A DNA stretch of 64,000 bases, taken from the NCBI GenBank assembly GCA_039105265.1, contig JAPFFF010000010.1, positions 1 to 64,000 of the forward strand. Direction: 5' to 3'. Within the stretch, counting starts at the first letter, position 1; every line of letters begins with the position of its first letter. The position numbers and the translations under genes are program-made. Positions 40,774 to 53,741 of the stretch are shown piece by piece. The DNA comes from Tritrichomonas musculus. Its lineage: Eukaryota > Parabasalia > Tritrichomonadida > Tritrichomonadidae. Under the pieces are notes generated by a model. That model saw nothing but the letters and a program-made list of their open reading frames with translations. It did no database searches and was not told where the DNA came from.

Positions 40774-42214
40774 TTATTCTTATTCTAACATTTCTCACAA
40801 ATGAACAGAGTTAAATAAAACATAAATCTCAAACACTTTTGTAAGATAATTATAAACGATTTCGAAATTAAGTAAAATCAGTAAAAATTAAAGCTTAATC
40901 TCAGTTATTCTTATTCAAACGTTTCTCACAAATGAACAGAGTTAAATAAAACACAAATCTCAAACACTTTTGTAAGATAATTAAAAACGATTTCGAAATT
41001 AAGTAAAATCAGTAAAAATTAAAGCTTAATCTCAGTTATTCTTATTCAAACGTTTCTCACAAATGAACAGAGTTAAATAAAACACAAATCTCAAACACTT
41101 TTATAAGATAATTAAAAACGATTTCGAAATTAAGTAAAATCAGTAAAAATTAAAGCTTAATCTCAGTTATTCTTAATCTAACATTTCTCACAAATGAACA
41201 GAGTTAAATAAAACACAAATCTCAAACACTTTTGTAAGATAATTATAAACGATTTCGAAATTAAGTAAAATCAGTAAAAATTAAAGCTTAATCTCAGTTA
41301 TTCTTAATCTAACATTTCTCACAAATGAACAGAGTTAAATAAAACACAAATCTCAAACACTTTTGTAAGATAATTAAAAACGATTTCGAAATTAAGTAAA
41401 ATCAGTAAAAATTAAAGCTTAATCTCAGTTATTCTTATTCAAACGTTTCTCACAAGTGAACAGAGTTAAATAAAACACAAATCTCAAACACTTTTGTAAG
41501 ATAATTATAAACGATTTCGAAATTAAGTAAAATCAGTAAAAATTAAAGCTTAATCTCAGTTATTCTTAATCTAACATTTCTCACAAATGAACAGAGTTAA
41601 ATAAAACACAAATCTCAAACACTTTTGTAAGATAATTAAAAACGATTTCGAAATTAAGTAAAATCAGTAAAAATTAAAGCTTAATCTCAGTTATTCTTAA
41701 TCTAACATTTCTCACAAATGAACAGAGTTAAATAAAACACAAATCTCAAACACTTTTGTAAGATAATTAAAAACGATTTCGAAATTAAGTAAAATCAGTA
41801 AAAATTAAAGCTTAATCTCAGTTATTCTTAATCTAACATTTCTCACAAATGAACAGAGTTAAATAAAACACAAATCTCAAACACTTTTGTAAGATAATTA
41901 AAAACGATTTCGAAATTAAGTAAAATCAGTAAAAATTAAAGCTTAATCTCAGTTATTCTTATTCAAACGTTTCTCACAAATGAACAGAGTTAAATAAAAC
42001 ACAAATCTCAAACACTTTTGTAAGATAATTAAAAACGATTTCGAAATTAAGTAAAATCAGTAAAAATTAAAGCTTAATCTCAGTTATTCTTAATCTAACA
42101 TTTCTCACAAATGAACAGAGTTAAATAAAACACAAATCTCAAACACTTTTGTAAGATAATTAAAAACGATTTCGAAATTAAGTAAAATCAGTAAAAATTA
42201 AAGCTTAATCTCAA
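40774..42214 (+). repeat. 11-monomer h-t-w module (1,441 bp)
   Basis: Order htw, b, bm, aw, a, bgw, a, a, a, b, a(A131). Its start resembles 3277-4193 (htw, b, bm, aw, a, bgw, a), linking the left end of the window with this part. Confidence 0.78.
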
Positions 42215-45200
42215 TTATTCTTATTCTAACATTTCTCACAAATGAACAGAGTTAAATAAAACATAAATCTCAAACACTTTTGTAAGATAATTATAAACGA
42301 TTTCGAAATTAAGTAAAATCAGTAAAAATTAAAGCTTAATCTCAGTTATTCTTATTCAAACGTTTCTCACAAATGAACAGAGTTAAATAAAACACAAATC
42401 TCAAACACTTTTGTAAGATAATTAAAAACGATTTCGAAATTAAGTAAAATCAGTAAAAATTAAAGCTTAATCTCAGTTATTCTTATTCAAACGTTTCTCA
42501 CAAATGAACAGAGTTAAATAAAACACAAATCTCAAACACTTTTATAAGATAATTAAAAACGATTTCGAAATTAAGTAAAATCAGTAAAAATTAAAGCTTA
42601 ATCTCAGTTATTCTTAATCTAACATTTCTCACAAATGAACAGAGTTAAATAAAACACAAATCTCAAACACTTTTGTAAGATAATTATAAACGATTTCGAA
42701 ATTAAGTAAAATCAGTAAAAATTAAAGCTTAATCTCAGTTATTCTTAATCTAACATTTCTCACAAATGAACAGAGTTAAATAAAACACAAATCTCAAACA
42801 CTTTTGTAAGATAATTAAAAACGATTTCGAAATTAAGTAAAATCAGTAAAAATTAAAGCTTAATCTCAGTTATTCTTATTCAAACGTTTCTCACAAATGA
42901 ACAGAGTTAAATAAAACACAAATCTCAAACACTTTTGTAAGATAATTAAAAACGATTTCGAAATTAAGTAAAATCAGTAAAAATTAAAGCTTAATCTCAA
43001 TTATTCTTAATCTAACATTTCTCACAAATGAACAGAGTTAAATAAAACACAAATCTCAAACACTTTTGTAAGATAATTAAAAACGATTTCGAAATTAAGT
43101 AAAATCAATAAAGATTAAATCGCAATATCAATTATTCTTATTCAAACGTTTCTCACAAGTGAACAGAGTTAAATAAAACACAAATCTCAAACACTTTTGT
43201 AAGATAATTAAAAACGATTTCGAAATTAAGTAAAATCAATAAAGATTAAATCGCAATATCAATTATTCTTATTCAAACGTTTCTCACAAATGAACAGAGT
43301 TAAATAAAACATAAATCTCAAACACTTTTGTAAGATAATTATAAACGATTTCGAAATTAAGTAAAATCAGTAAAAATTAAAGCTTATTCTCAATTATTCT
43401 TAATCTAACATTTCTCACAAATGAACAGAGTTAAATAAAACACAAATCTCAAACACTTTTGTAAGATAATTAAAAACGATTTCGAAATTAAGTAAAATCA
43501 GTAAAAATTAAAGCTTAATCTCAGTTATTCTTATTCAAACGTTTCTCACAAATGAACAGAGTTAAATAAAACACAAATCTCAAACACTTTTGTAAGATAA
43601 TTAAAAACGATTTCGAAATTAAGTAAAATCAGTAAAAATTAAAGCTTAATCTCAGTTATTCTTATTCAAACGTTTCTCACAAATGAACAGAGTTAAATAA
43701 AACACAAATCTCAAACACTTTTGTAAGATAATTAAAAACGATTTCGAAATTAAGTAAAATCAGTAAAAATTAAAGCTTAATCTCAGTTATTCTTAATCTA
43801 ACATTTCTCACAAATGAACAGAGTTAAATAAAACACAAATCTCAAACACTTTTGTAAGATAATTAAAAACGATTTCGAAATTAAGTAAAATCAGTAAAAA
43901 TTAAAGCGCAATATCAATTATTCTTATTCAAACGTTTCTCACAAATGAACAGAGTTAAATAAAACACAAATCTCAAACACTTTTGTAAGATAATTAAAAA
44001 CGATTTCGAAATTAAGTAAAATCAATAAAGATTAAATCGCAATATCAATTATTCTTATTCAAACGTTTCTCACAAGTGAACAGAGTTAAATAAAACACAA
44101 ATCTCAAACACTTTTGTAAGATAATTAAAAACGATTTCGAAATTAAGTAAAATCAGTAAAAATTAAAGCTTAATCTCAGTTATTCTTAATCTAACATTTC
44201 TCACAAATGAACAGAGTTAAATAAAACACAAATCTCAAACACTTTTGTAAGATAATTATAAACGATTTCGAAATTAAGTAAAATCAGTAAAAATTAAAGC
44301 TTAATCTCAGTTATTCTTAATCTAACATTTCTCACAAATGAACAGAGTTAAATAAAACACAAATCTCAAACACTTTTGTAAGATAATTATAAACGATTTC
44401 GAAATTAAGTAAAATCAGTAAAAATTAAAGCTTAATCTCAATTATTCCTATTCAAACGTTTCTCACAAATGAACAGAGTTAAATAAAACACAAATCTCAA
44501 ACACTTTTGTAAGATAATTAAAAACGATTTCGAAATTAAGTAAAATCAGTAAAAATTAAAGCTTAATCTCAGTTATTCTTATTCAAACGTTTCTCACAAG
44601 TGAACAGAGTTAAATAAAACACAAATCTCAAACACTTTTGTAAGATAATTAAAAACGATTTCGAAATTAAGTAAAATCAGTAAAAATTAAAGCGCAATAT
44701 CAATTATTCTTATTCAAACGTTTCTCACAAATGAACAGAGTTAAATAAAACACAAATCTCAAACACTTTTGTAAGATAATTAAAAACGATTTCGAAATTA
44801 AGTAAAATCAATAAAGATTAAATCGCAATATCAATTATTCTTATTCAAACGTTTCTCACAAGTGAACAGAGTTAAATAAAACACAAATCTCAAACACTTT
44901 TGTAAGATAATTAAAAACGATTTCGAAATTAAGTAAAATCAGTAAAAATTAAAGCTTAATCTCAGTTATTCTTAATCTAACATTTCTCACAAATGAACAG
45001 AGTTAAATAAAACACAAATCTCAAACACTTTTGTAAGATAATTAAAAACGATTTCGAAATTAAGTAAAATCAGTAAAAATTAAAGCTTAATCTCAGTTAT
45101 TCTTAATCTAACATTTCTCACAAATGAACAGAGTTAAATAAAACACAAATCTCAAACACTTTTGTAAGATAATTAAAAACGATTTCGAAATTAAGTAAAA

Positions 45201-46667
45201 TCAGTAAAAATTAAAGCTTAATCTCAGTTATTCTTAATCTAACATTTCTCACAAATGAACAGAGTTAAATAAAACACAAATCTCAAACACTTTTGTAAGA
45301 TAATTATAAACGATTTCGAAATTAAGTAAAATCAGTAAAAATTAAAGCTTAATCTCAGTTATTCTTAATCTAACATTTCTCACAAATGAACAGAGTTAAA
45401 TAAAACACAAATCTCAAACACTTTTGTAAGATAATTATAAACGATTTCGAAATTAAGTAAAATCAGTAAAAATTAAAGCTTAATCTCAGTTATTCCTATT
45501 CAAACGTTTCTCACAAATGAACAGAGTTAAATAAAACACAAATCTCAAACACTTTTGTAAGATAATTAAAAACGATTTCGAAATTAAGTAAAATCAGTAA
45601 AAATTAAAGCTTAATCTCAGTTATTCTTATTCAAACGTTTCTCACAAGTGAACAGAGTTAAATAAAACACAAATCTCAAACACTTTTGTAAGATAATTAA
45701 AAACGATTTCGAAATTAAGTAAAATCAGTAAAAATTAAAGCTTAATCTCAGTTATTCTTATTCAAACGTTTCTCACAAGTGAACAGAGTTAAATAAAACA
45801 TAAATCTCAAACACTTTTGTAAGATAATTGAAAACGATTTCGAAATTAAGTAAAATCAGTAAAAATTAAAGCTTAATCTCAGTTATTCTTATTCAAACGT
45901 TTCTCACAAATGAACAGAGTTAAATAAAACACAAATCTCAAACACTTTTGTAAGATAATTAAAAACGATTTCGAAATTAAGTAAAATCAGTAAAAATTAA
46001 AGCTTAATCTCAGTTATTCTTATTCAAACGTTTCTCACAAATGAACAGAGTTAAATAAAACACAAATCTCAAACACTTTTGTAAGATAATTAAAAACGAT
46101 TTCGAAATTAAGTAAAATCAGTAAAAATTAAAGCTTAATCTCAGTTATTCTTATTCAAACGTTTCTCACAAATGAACAGAGTTAAATAAAACACAAATCT
46201 CAAACACTTTTGTAAGATAATTGAAAACGATTTCGAAATTAAGTAAAATCAGTAAAAATTAAAGCTTAATCTCAGTTATTCTTATTCTAACATTTCTCAC
46301 AAATGAACAGAGTTAAATAAAACACAAATCTCAAACACTTTTGTAAGATAATTAAAAACGATTTCGAAATTAATTAAAATCAGTAAAATTAAAGCTTAAT
46401 CTCAGTTATTCTTATTCAAACGTTTCTCACAAATGAACAGAGTTAAATAAAACACAAATCTCAAACACTTTTGTAAGATAATTAAAAACGATTTCGAAAT
46501 TAAGTAAAATCAGTAAAAATTAAAGCTTAATCTCAGTTATTCTTAATCTAACATTTCTCACAAATGAACAGAGTTAAATAAAACACAAATCTCAAACACT
46601 TTTGTAAGATAATTAAAAACGATTTCGAAATTAAGTAAAATCAGTAAAAATTAAAGCTTAATCTCAG
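42215..46667 (+). repeat. Second short super-repeat (~4.45 kb)
   Basis: Contains the same markers as 9172-14071. The z-tailed unit ends 1,179 bp after the opening h-t-w unit in both, followed by two c units (44442, 45490) and a closing b, b, br, h run. Units from 42870 to the z marker align with 15382 on at a 27,488-bp offset. The c unit at 45490 is unusual in following a G131 tail. Confidence 0.72.
46276..46405 (+). repeat. 130-bp monomer with G99T and one lost A
   Basis: An h unit reading AATTAATTAAAATC near 46370 (G99T, breaking the nearly invariant core) and one A short in the run near 46388. It is the only 1-bp register shift found between 1443 and 64000. G99T is otherwise seen only near 57376. 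Confidence 0.9.
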
Positions 46668-47846
46668 TTATTCTTATTCTAACATTTCTCACAAATGAAC
46701 AGAGTTAAATAAAACATAAATCTCAAACACTTTTGTAAGATAATTATAAACGATTTCGAAATTAAGTAAAATCAGTAAAAATTAAAGCTTAATCTCAGTT
46801 ATTCTTATTCAAACGTTTCTCACAAATGAACAGAGTTAAATAAAACACAAATCTCAAACACTTTTGTAAGATAATTAAAAACGATTTCGAAATTAAGTAA
46901 AATCAGTAAAAATTAAAGCTTAATCTCAGTTATTCTTATTCAAACGTTTCTCACAAATGAACAGAGTTAAATAAAACACAAATCTCAAACACTTTTATAA
47001 GATAATTAAAAACGATTTCGAAATTAAGTAAAATCAGTAAAAATTAAAGCTTAATCTCAGTTATTCTTAATCTAACATTTCTCACAAATGAACAGAGTTA
47101 AATAAAACACAAATCTCAAACACTTTTGTAAGATAATTATAAACGATTTCGAAATTAAGTAAAATCAGTAAAAATTAAAGCTTAATCTCAGTTATTCTTA
47201 ATCTAACATTTCTCACAAATGAACAGAGTTAAATAAAACACAAATCTCAAACACTTTTGTAAGATAATTAAAAACGATTTCGAAATTAAGTAAAATCAGT
47301 AAAAATTAAAGCTTAATCTCAGTTATTCTTAATCTAACATTTCTCACAAATGAACAGAGTTAAATAAAACACAAATCTCAAACACTTTTGTAAGATAATT
47401 AAAAACGATTTCGAAATTAAGTAAAATCAGTAAAAATTAAAGCTTAATCTCAGTTATTCTTAATCTAACATTTCTCACAAATGAACAGAGTTAAATAAAA
47501 CACAAATCTCAAACACTTTTGTAAGATAATTAAAAACGATTTCGAAATTAAGTAAAATCAGTAAAAATTAAAGCTTAATCTCAGTTATTCTTATTCAAAC
47601 GTTTCTCACAAATGAACAGAGTTAAATAAAACACAAATCTCAAACACTTTTGTAAGATAATTAAAAACGATTTCGAAATTAAGTAAAATCAGTAAAAATT
47701 AAAGCTTAATCTCAGTTATTCTTAATCTAACATTTCTCACAAATGAACAGAGTTAAATAAAACACAAATCTCAAACACTTTTGTAAGATAATTAAAAACG
47801 ATTTCGAAATTAAGTAAAATCAGTAAAAATTAAAGCTTAATCTCAA
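46668..47846 (+). repeat. 9-monomer h-t-w module, third example (1,179 bp)
   Basis: Order htw, b, bm, aw, a, a, a, b, a(A131), as at 21408 and 33700. The following h-t-w unit starts at 47847. Confidence 0.82.
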
Positions 47847-50204
47847 TTATTCTTATTCTAACATTTCTCACAAATGAACAGAGTTAAATAAAACATAAAT
47901 CTCAAACACTTTTGTAAGATAATTATAAACGATTTCGAAATTAAGTAAAATCAGTAAAAATTAAAGCTTAATCTCAGTTATTCTTATTCAAACGTTTCTC
48001 ACAAATGAACAGAGTTAAATAAAACACAAATCTCAAACACTTTTGTAAGATAATTAAAAACGATTTCGAAATTAAGTAAAATCAGTAAAAATTAAAGCTT
48101 AATCTCAGTTATTCTTATTCAAACGTTTCTCACAAATGAACAGAGTTAAATAAAACACAAATCTCAAACACTTTTGTAAGATAATTAAAAACGATTTCGA
48201 AATTAAGTAAAATCAGTAAAAATTAAAGCGCAATATCAATTATTCTTATTCAAACGTTTCTCACAAATGAACAGAGTTAAATAAAACACAAATCTCAAAC
48301 ACTTTTGTAAGATAATTAAAAACGATTTCGAAATTAAGTAAAATCAATAAAGATTAAATCGCAATATCAATTATTCTTATTCAAACGTTTCTCACAAGTG
48401 AACAGAGTTAAATAAAACACAAATCTCAAACACTTTTGTAAGATAATTAAAAACGATTTCGAAATTAAGTAAAATCAGTAAAAATTAAAGCTTAATCTCA
48501 GTTATTCTTATTCAAACGTTTCTCACAAATGAACAGAGTTAAATAAAACACAAATCTCAAACACTTTTGTAAGATAATTATAAACGATTTCGAAATTAAG
48601 TAAAATCAGTAAAAATTAAAGCTTAATCTCAGTTATTCTTAATCTAACATTTCTCACAAATGAACAGAGTTAAATAAAACACAAATCTCAAACACTTTTG
48701 TAAGATAATTATAAACGATTTCGAAATTAAGTAAAATCAGTAAAAATTAAAGCTTAATCTCAATTATTCCTATTCAAACGTTTCTCACAAATGAACAGAG
48801 TTAAATAAAACACAAATCTCAAACACTTTTGTAAGATAATTAAAAACGATTTCGAAATTAAGTAAAATCAGTAAAAATTAAAGCTTAATCTCAGTTATTC
48901 TTATTCAAACGTTTCTCACAAGTGAACAGAGTTAAATAAAACACAAATCTCAAACACTTTTGTAAGATAATTAAAAACGATTTCGAAATTAAGTAAAATC
49001 AGTAAAAATTAAAGCTTAATCTCAGTTATTCTTATTCAAACGTTTCTCACAAGTGAACAGAGTTAAATAAAACATAAATCTCAAACACTTTTGTAAGATA
49101 ATTGAAAACGATTTCGAAATTAAGTAAAATCAGTAAAAATTAAAGCTTAATCTCAGTTATTCTTATTCAAACGTTTCTCACAAATGAACAGAGTTAAATA
49201 AAACACAAATCTCAAACACTTTTGTAAGATAATTAAAAACGATTTCGAAATTAAGTAAAATCAGTAAAAATTAAAGCTTAATCTCAGTTATTCTTATTCA
49301 AACGTTTCTCACAAATGAACAGAGTTAAATAAAACACAAATCTCAAACACTTTTGTAAGATAATTAAAAACGATTTCGAAATTAAGTAAAATCAGTAAAA
49401 ATTAAAGCTTAATCTCAATTATTCTTAATCTAACATTTCTCACAAATGAACAGAGTTAAATAAAACACAAATCTCAAACACTTTTGTAAGATAATTAAAA
49501 ACGATTTCGAAATTAAGTAAAATCAGTAAAAATTAAAGCGCAATATCAATTATTCTTATTCAAACGTTTCTCACAAATGAACAGAGTTAAATAAAACACA
49601 AATCTCAAACACTTTTGTAAGATAATTAAAAACGATTTCGAAATTAAGTAAAATCAGTAAAAATTAAAGCTTAATCTCAATTATTCTTAATCTAACATTT
49701 CTCACAAATGAACAGAGTTAAATAAAACACAAATCTCAAACACTTTTGTAAGATAATTAAAAACGATTTCGAAATTAAGTAAAATCAGTAAAAATTAAAG
49801 CTTAATCTCAATTATTCTTAATCTAACATTTCTCACAAATGAACAGAGTTAAATAAAACACAAATCTCAAACACTTTTGTAAGATAATTAAAAACGATTT
49901 CGAAATTAAGTAAAATCAGTAAAAATTAAAGCTTAATCTCAGTTATTCTTATTCAAACGTTTCTCACAAATGAACAGAGTTAAATAAAACACAAATCTCA
50001 AACACTTTTGTAAGATAATTATAAACGATTTCGAAATTAAGTAAAATCAGTAAAAATTAAAGCTTAATCTCAGTTATTCTTAATCTAACATTTCTCACAA
50101 ATGAACAGAGTTAAATAAAACACAAATCTCAAACACTTTTGTAAGATAATTATAAACGATTTCGAAATTAAGTAAAATCAGTAAAAATTAAAGCTTAATC
50201 TCAA
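47847..50204 (+). repeat. h-t-w segment plus 11-monomer c-headed module
   Basis: Units 47847-48763 run htw, b, b(v), b(V), bg, bw, aw(A131). The c-headed module from 48764 is c, bg, bgtr, b, b(A), a(v), b(A), a(A), a, bw, aw(A). This module lacks the v/V pair typical of the super-repeats and starts the shift to the different mix on the right. Confidence 0.7.
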
Positions 50205-50859
50205 TTATTCCTATTCAAACGTTTCTCACAAATGAACAGAGTTAAATAAAACACAAATCTCAAACACTTTTGTAAGATAATTAAAAACGATTTCGAAATT
50301 AAGTAAAATCAGTAAAAATTAAAGCTTAATCTCAGTTATTCTTATTCAAACGTTTCTCACAAGTGAACAGAGTTAAATAAAACACAAATCTCAAACACTT
50401 TTGTAAGATAATTAAAAACGATTTCGAAATTAAGTAAAATCAGTAAAAATTAAAGCTTAATCTCAGTTATTCTTATTCAAACGTTTCTCACAAATGAACA
50501 GAGTTAAATAAAACACAAATCTCAAACACTTTTGTAAGATAATTAAAAACGATTTCGAAATTAAGTAAAATCAATAAAAATTAAAGCGCAATATCAATTA
50601 TTCTTATTCAAACGTTTCTCACAAGTGAACAGAGTTAAATAAAACACAAATCTCAAACACTTTTGTAAGATAATTATAAACGATTTCGAAATTAAGTAAA
50701 ATCAGTAAAAATTAAAGCTTAATCTCAGTTATTCTTAATCTAACATTTCTCACAAATGAACAGAGTTAAATAAAACACAAATCTCAAACACTTTTGTAAG
50801 ATAATTAAAAACGATTTCGAAATTAAGTAAAATCAGTAAAAATTAAAGCTTAATCTCAG
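50205..50859 (+). repeat. Link segment with a v' tail
   Basis: Five units: c, bg, b(v'), bgw, a. The v' tail at 50467 has A108 plus the v bases at 122, 123, 127 and 131. The same order appears from 55314 at a 5,109-bp offset. Confidence 0.72.
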
Positions 50860-52300
50860 TTATTCTTAATCTAACATTTCTCACAAATGAACAGAGTTAA
50901 ATAAAACACAAATCTCAAACACTTTTATAAGATAATTAAAAACGATTTCGAAATTAAGTAAAATCAGTAAAAATTAAAGCTTAATCTCAGTTATTCTTAT
51001 TCAAACGTTTCTCACAAGTGAACAGAGTTAAATAAAACATAAATCTCAAACACTTTTGTAAGATAATTAAAAACGATTTCGAAATTAAGTAAAATCAGTA
51101 AAAATTAAAGCTTAATCTCAGTTATTCTTATTCAAACGTTTCTCACAAATGAACAGAGTTAAATAAAACACAAATCTCAAACACTTTTGTAAGATAATTA
51201 AAAACGATTTCGAAATTAAGTAAAATCAGTAAAAATTAAAGCTTAATCTCAGTTATTCTTATTCAAACGTTTCTCACAAATGAACAGAGTTAAATAAAAC
51301 ACAAATCTCAAACACTTTTGTAAGATAATTAAAAACGATTTCGAAATTAAGTAAAATCAGTAAAAATTAAAGCTTAATCTCAATTATTCTTAATCTAACA
51401 TTTCTCACAAATGAACAGAGTTAAATAAAACACAAATCTCAAACACTTTTGTAAGATAATTAAAAACGATTTCGAAATTAAGTAAAATCAGTAAAAATTA
51501 AAGCGCAATATCAATTATTCTTATTCAAACGTTTCTCACAAGTGAACAGAGTTAAATAAAACACAAATCTCAAACACTTTTGTAAGATAATTATAAACGA
51601 TTTCGAAATTAAGTAAAATCAGTAAAAATTAAAGCTTAATCTCAATTATTCTTATTCAAACGTTTCTCACAAATGAACAGAGTTAAATAAAACACAAATC
51701 TCAAACACTTTTGTAAGATAATTAAAAACGATTTCGAAATTAAGTAAAATCAGTAAAAATTAAAGCTTAATCTCAGTTATTCTTATTCAAACGTTTCTCA
51801 CAAATGAACAGAGTTAAATAAAACACAAATCTCAAACACTTTTGTAAGATAATTAAAAACGATTTCGAAATTAAGTAAAATCAGTAAAAATTAAAGCTTA
51901 ATCTCAATTATTCTTATTCAAACGTTTCTCACAAGTAAACAGAGTTAAATAAAACACAAATCTCAAACACTTTTGTAAGATAATTATAAACGATTTCGAA
52001 ATTAAGTAAAATCAGTAAAAATTAAAGCTTAATCTCAATTATTCTTATTCTAACATTTCTCACAAATGAACAGAGTTAAATAAAACACAAATCTCAAACA
52101 CTTTTGTAAGATAATTAAAAACGATTTCGAAATTAAGTAAAATCAGTAAAAATTAAAGCTTAATCTCAGTTATTCTTATTCAAACGTTTCTCACAAATGA
52201 ACAGAGTTAAATAAAACACAAATCTCAAACACTTTTGTAAGATAATTAAAAACGATTTCGAAATTAAGTAAAATCAGTAAAAATTAAAGCTTAATCTCAG
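50860..52300 (+). repeat. 11-monomer tandem repeat, copy 1 (1,441 bp)
   Basis: Order am, bgt, b, b(A), a(v), bgw(A), b, b(A), bg'w(A), h, b. The bg' unit at 51908 carries G30A (CACAAGTAAAC), a change seen only here and in the next copy. Confidence 0.85.
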
Positions 52301-53741
52301 TTATTCTTAATCTAACATTTCTCACAAATGAACAGAGTTAAATAAAACACAAATCTCAAACACTTTTATAAGATAATTAAAAACGATTTCGAAATTAAGT
52401 AAAATCAGTAAAAATTAAAGCTTAATCTCAGTTATTCTTATTCAAACGTTTCTCACAAGTGAACAGAGTTAAATAAAACATAAATCTCAAACACTTTTGT
52501 AAGATAATTAAAAACGATTTCGAAATTAAGTAAAATCAGTAAAAATTAAAGCTTAATCTCAGTTATTCTTATTCAAACGTTTCTCACAAATGAACAGAGT
52601 TAAATAAAACACAAATCTCAAACACTTTTGTAAGATAATTAAAAACGATTTCGAAATTAAGTAAAATCAGTAAAAATTAAAGCTTAATCTCAGTTATTCT
52701 TATTCAAACGTTTCTCACAAATGAACAGAGTTAAATAAAACACAAATCTCAAACACTTTTGTAAGATAATTAAAAACGATTTCGAAATTAAGTAAAATCA
52801 GTAAAAATTAAAGCTTAATCTCAATTATTCTTAATCTAACATTTCTCACAAATGAACAGAGTTAAATAAAACACAAATCTCAAACACTTTTGTAAGATAA
52901 TTAAAAACGATTTCGAAATTAAGTAAAATCAGTAAAAATTAAAGCGCAATATCAATTATTCTTATTCAAACGTTTCTCACAAGTGAACAGAGTTAAATAA
53001 AACACAAATCTCAAACACTTTTGTAAGATAATTAAAAACGATTTCGAAATTAAGTAAAATCAGTAAAAATTAAAGCTTAATCTCAATTATTCTTATTCAA
53101 ACGTTTCTCACAAATGAACAGAGTTAAATAAAACACAAATCTCAAACACTTTTGTAAGATAATTAAAAACGATTTCGAAATTAAGTAAAATCAGTAAAAA
53201 TTAAAGCTTAATCTCAGTTATTCTTATTCAAACGTTTCTCACAAATGAACAGAGTTAAATAAAACACAAATCTCAAACACTTTTGTAAGATAATTAAAAA
53301 CGATTTCGAAATTAAGTAAAATCAGTAAAAATTAAAGCTTAATCTCAATTATTCTTATTCAAACGTTTCTCACAAGTAAACAGAGTTAAATAAAACACAA
53401 ATCTCAAACACTTTTGTAAGATAATTATAAACGATTTCGAAATTAAGTAAAATCAGTAAAAATTAAAGCTTAATCTCAATTATTCTTATTCTAACATTTC
53501 TCACAAATGAACAGAGTTAAATAAAACACAAATCTCAAACACTTTTGTAAGATAATTAAAAACGATTTCGAAATTAAGTAAAATCAGTAAAAATTAAAGC
53601 TTAATCTCAGTTATTCTTATTCAAACGTTTCTCACAAGTGAACAGAGTTAAATAAAACACAAATCTCAAACACTTTTGTAAGATAATTAAAAACGATTTC
53701 GAAATTAAGTAAAATCAGTAAAAATTAAAGCTTAATCTCAG
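52301..53741 (+). repeat. 11-monomer tandem repeat, copy 2 (1,441 bp)
   Basis: Same order as 50860-52300 at a 1,441-bp offset, with the G30A unit at 53349. Two class differences are visible: the eighth-from-start partner at 52956 has AA at 79-80 instead of AT, and the last unit (53611) has A28G. Confidence 0.85.
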
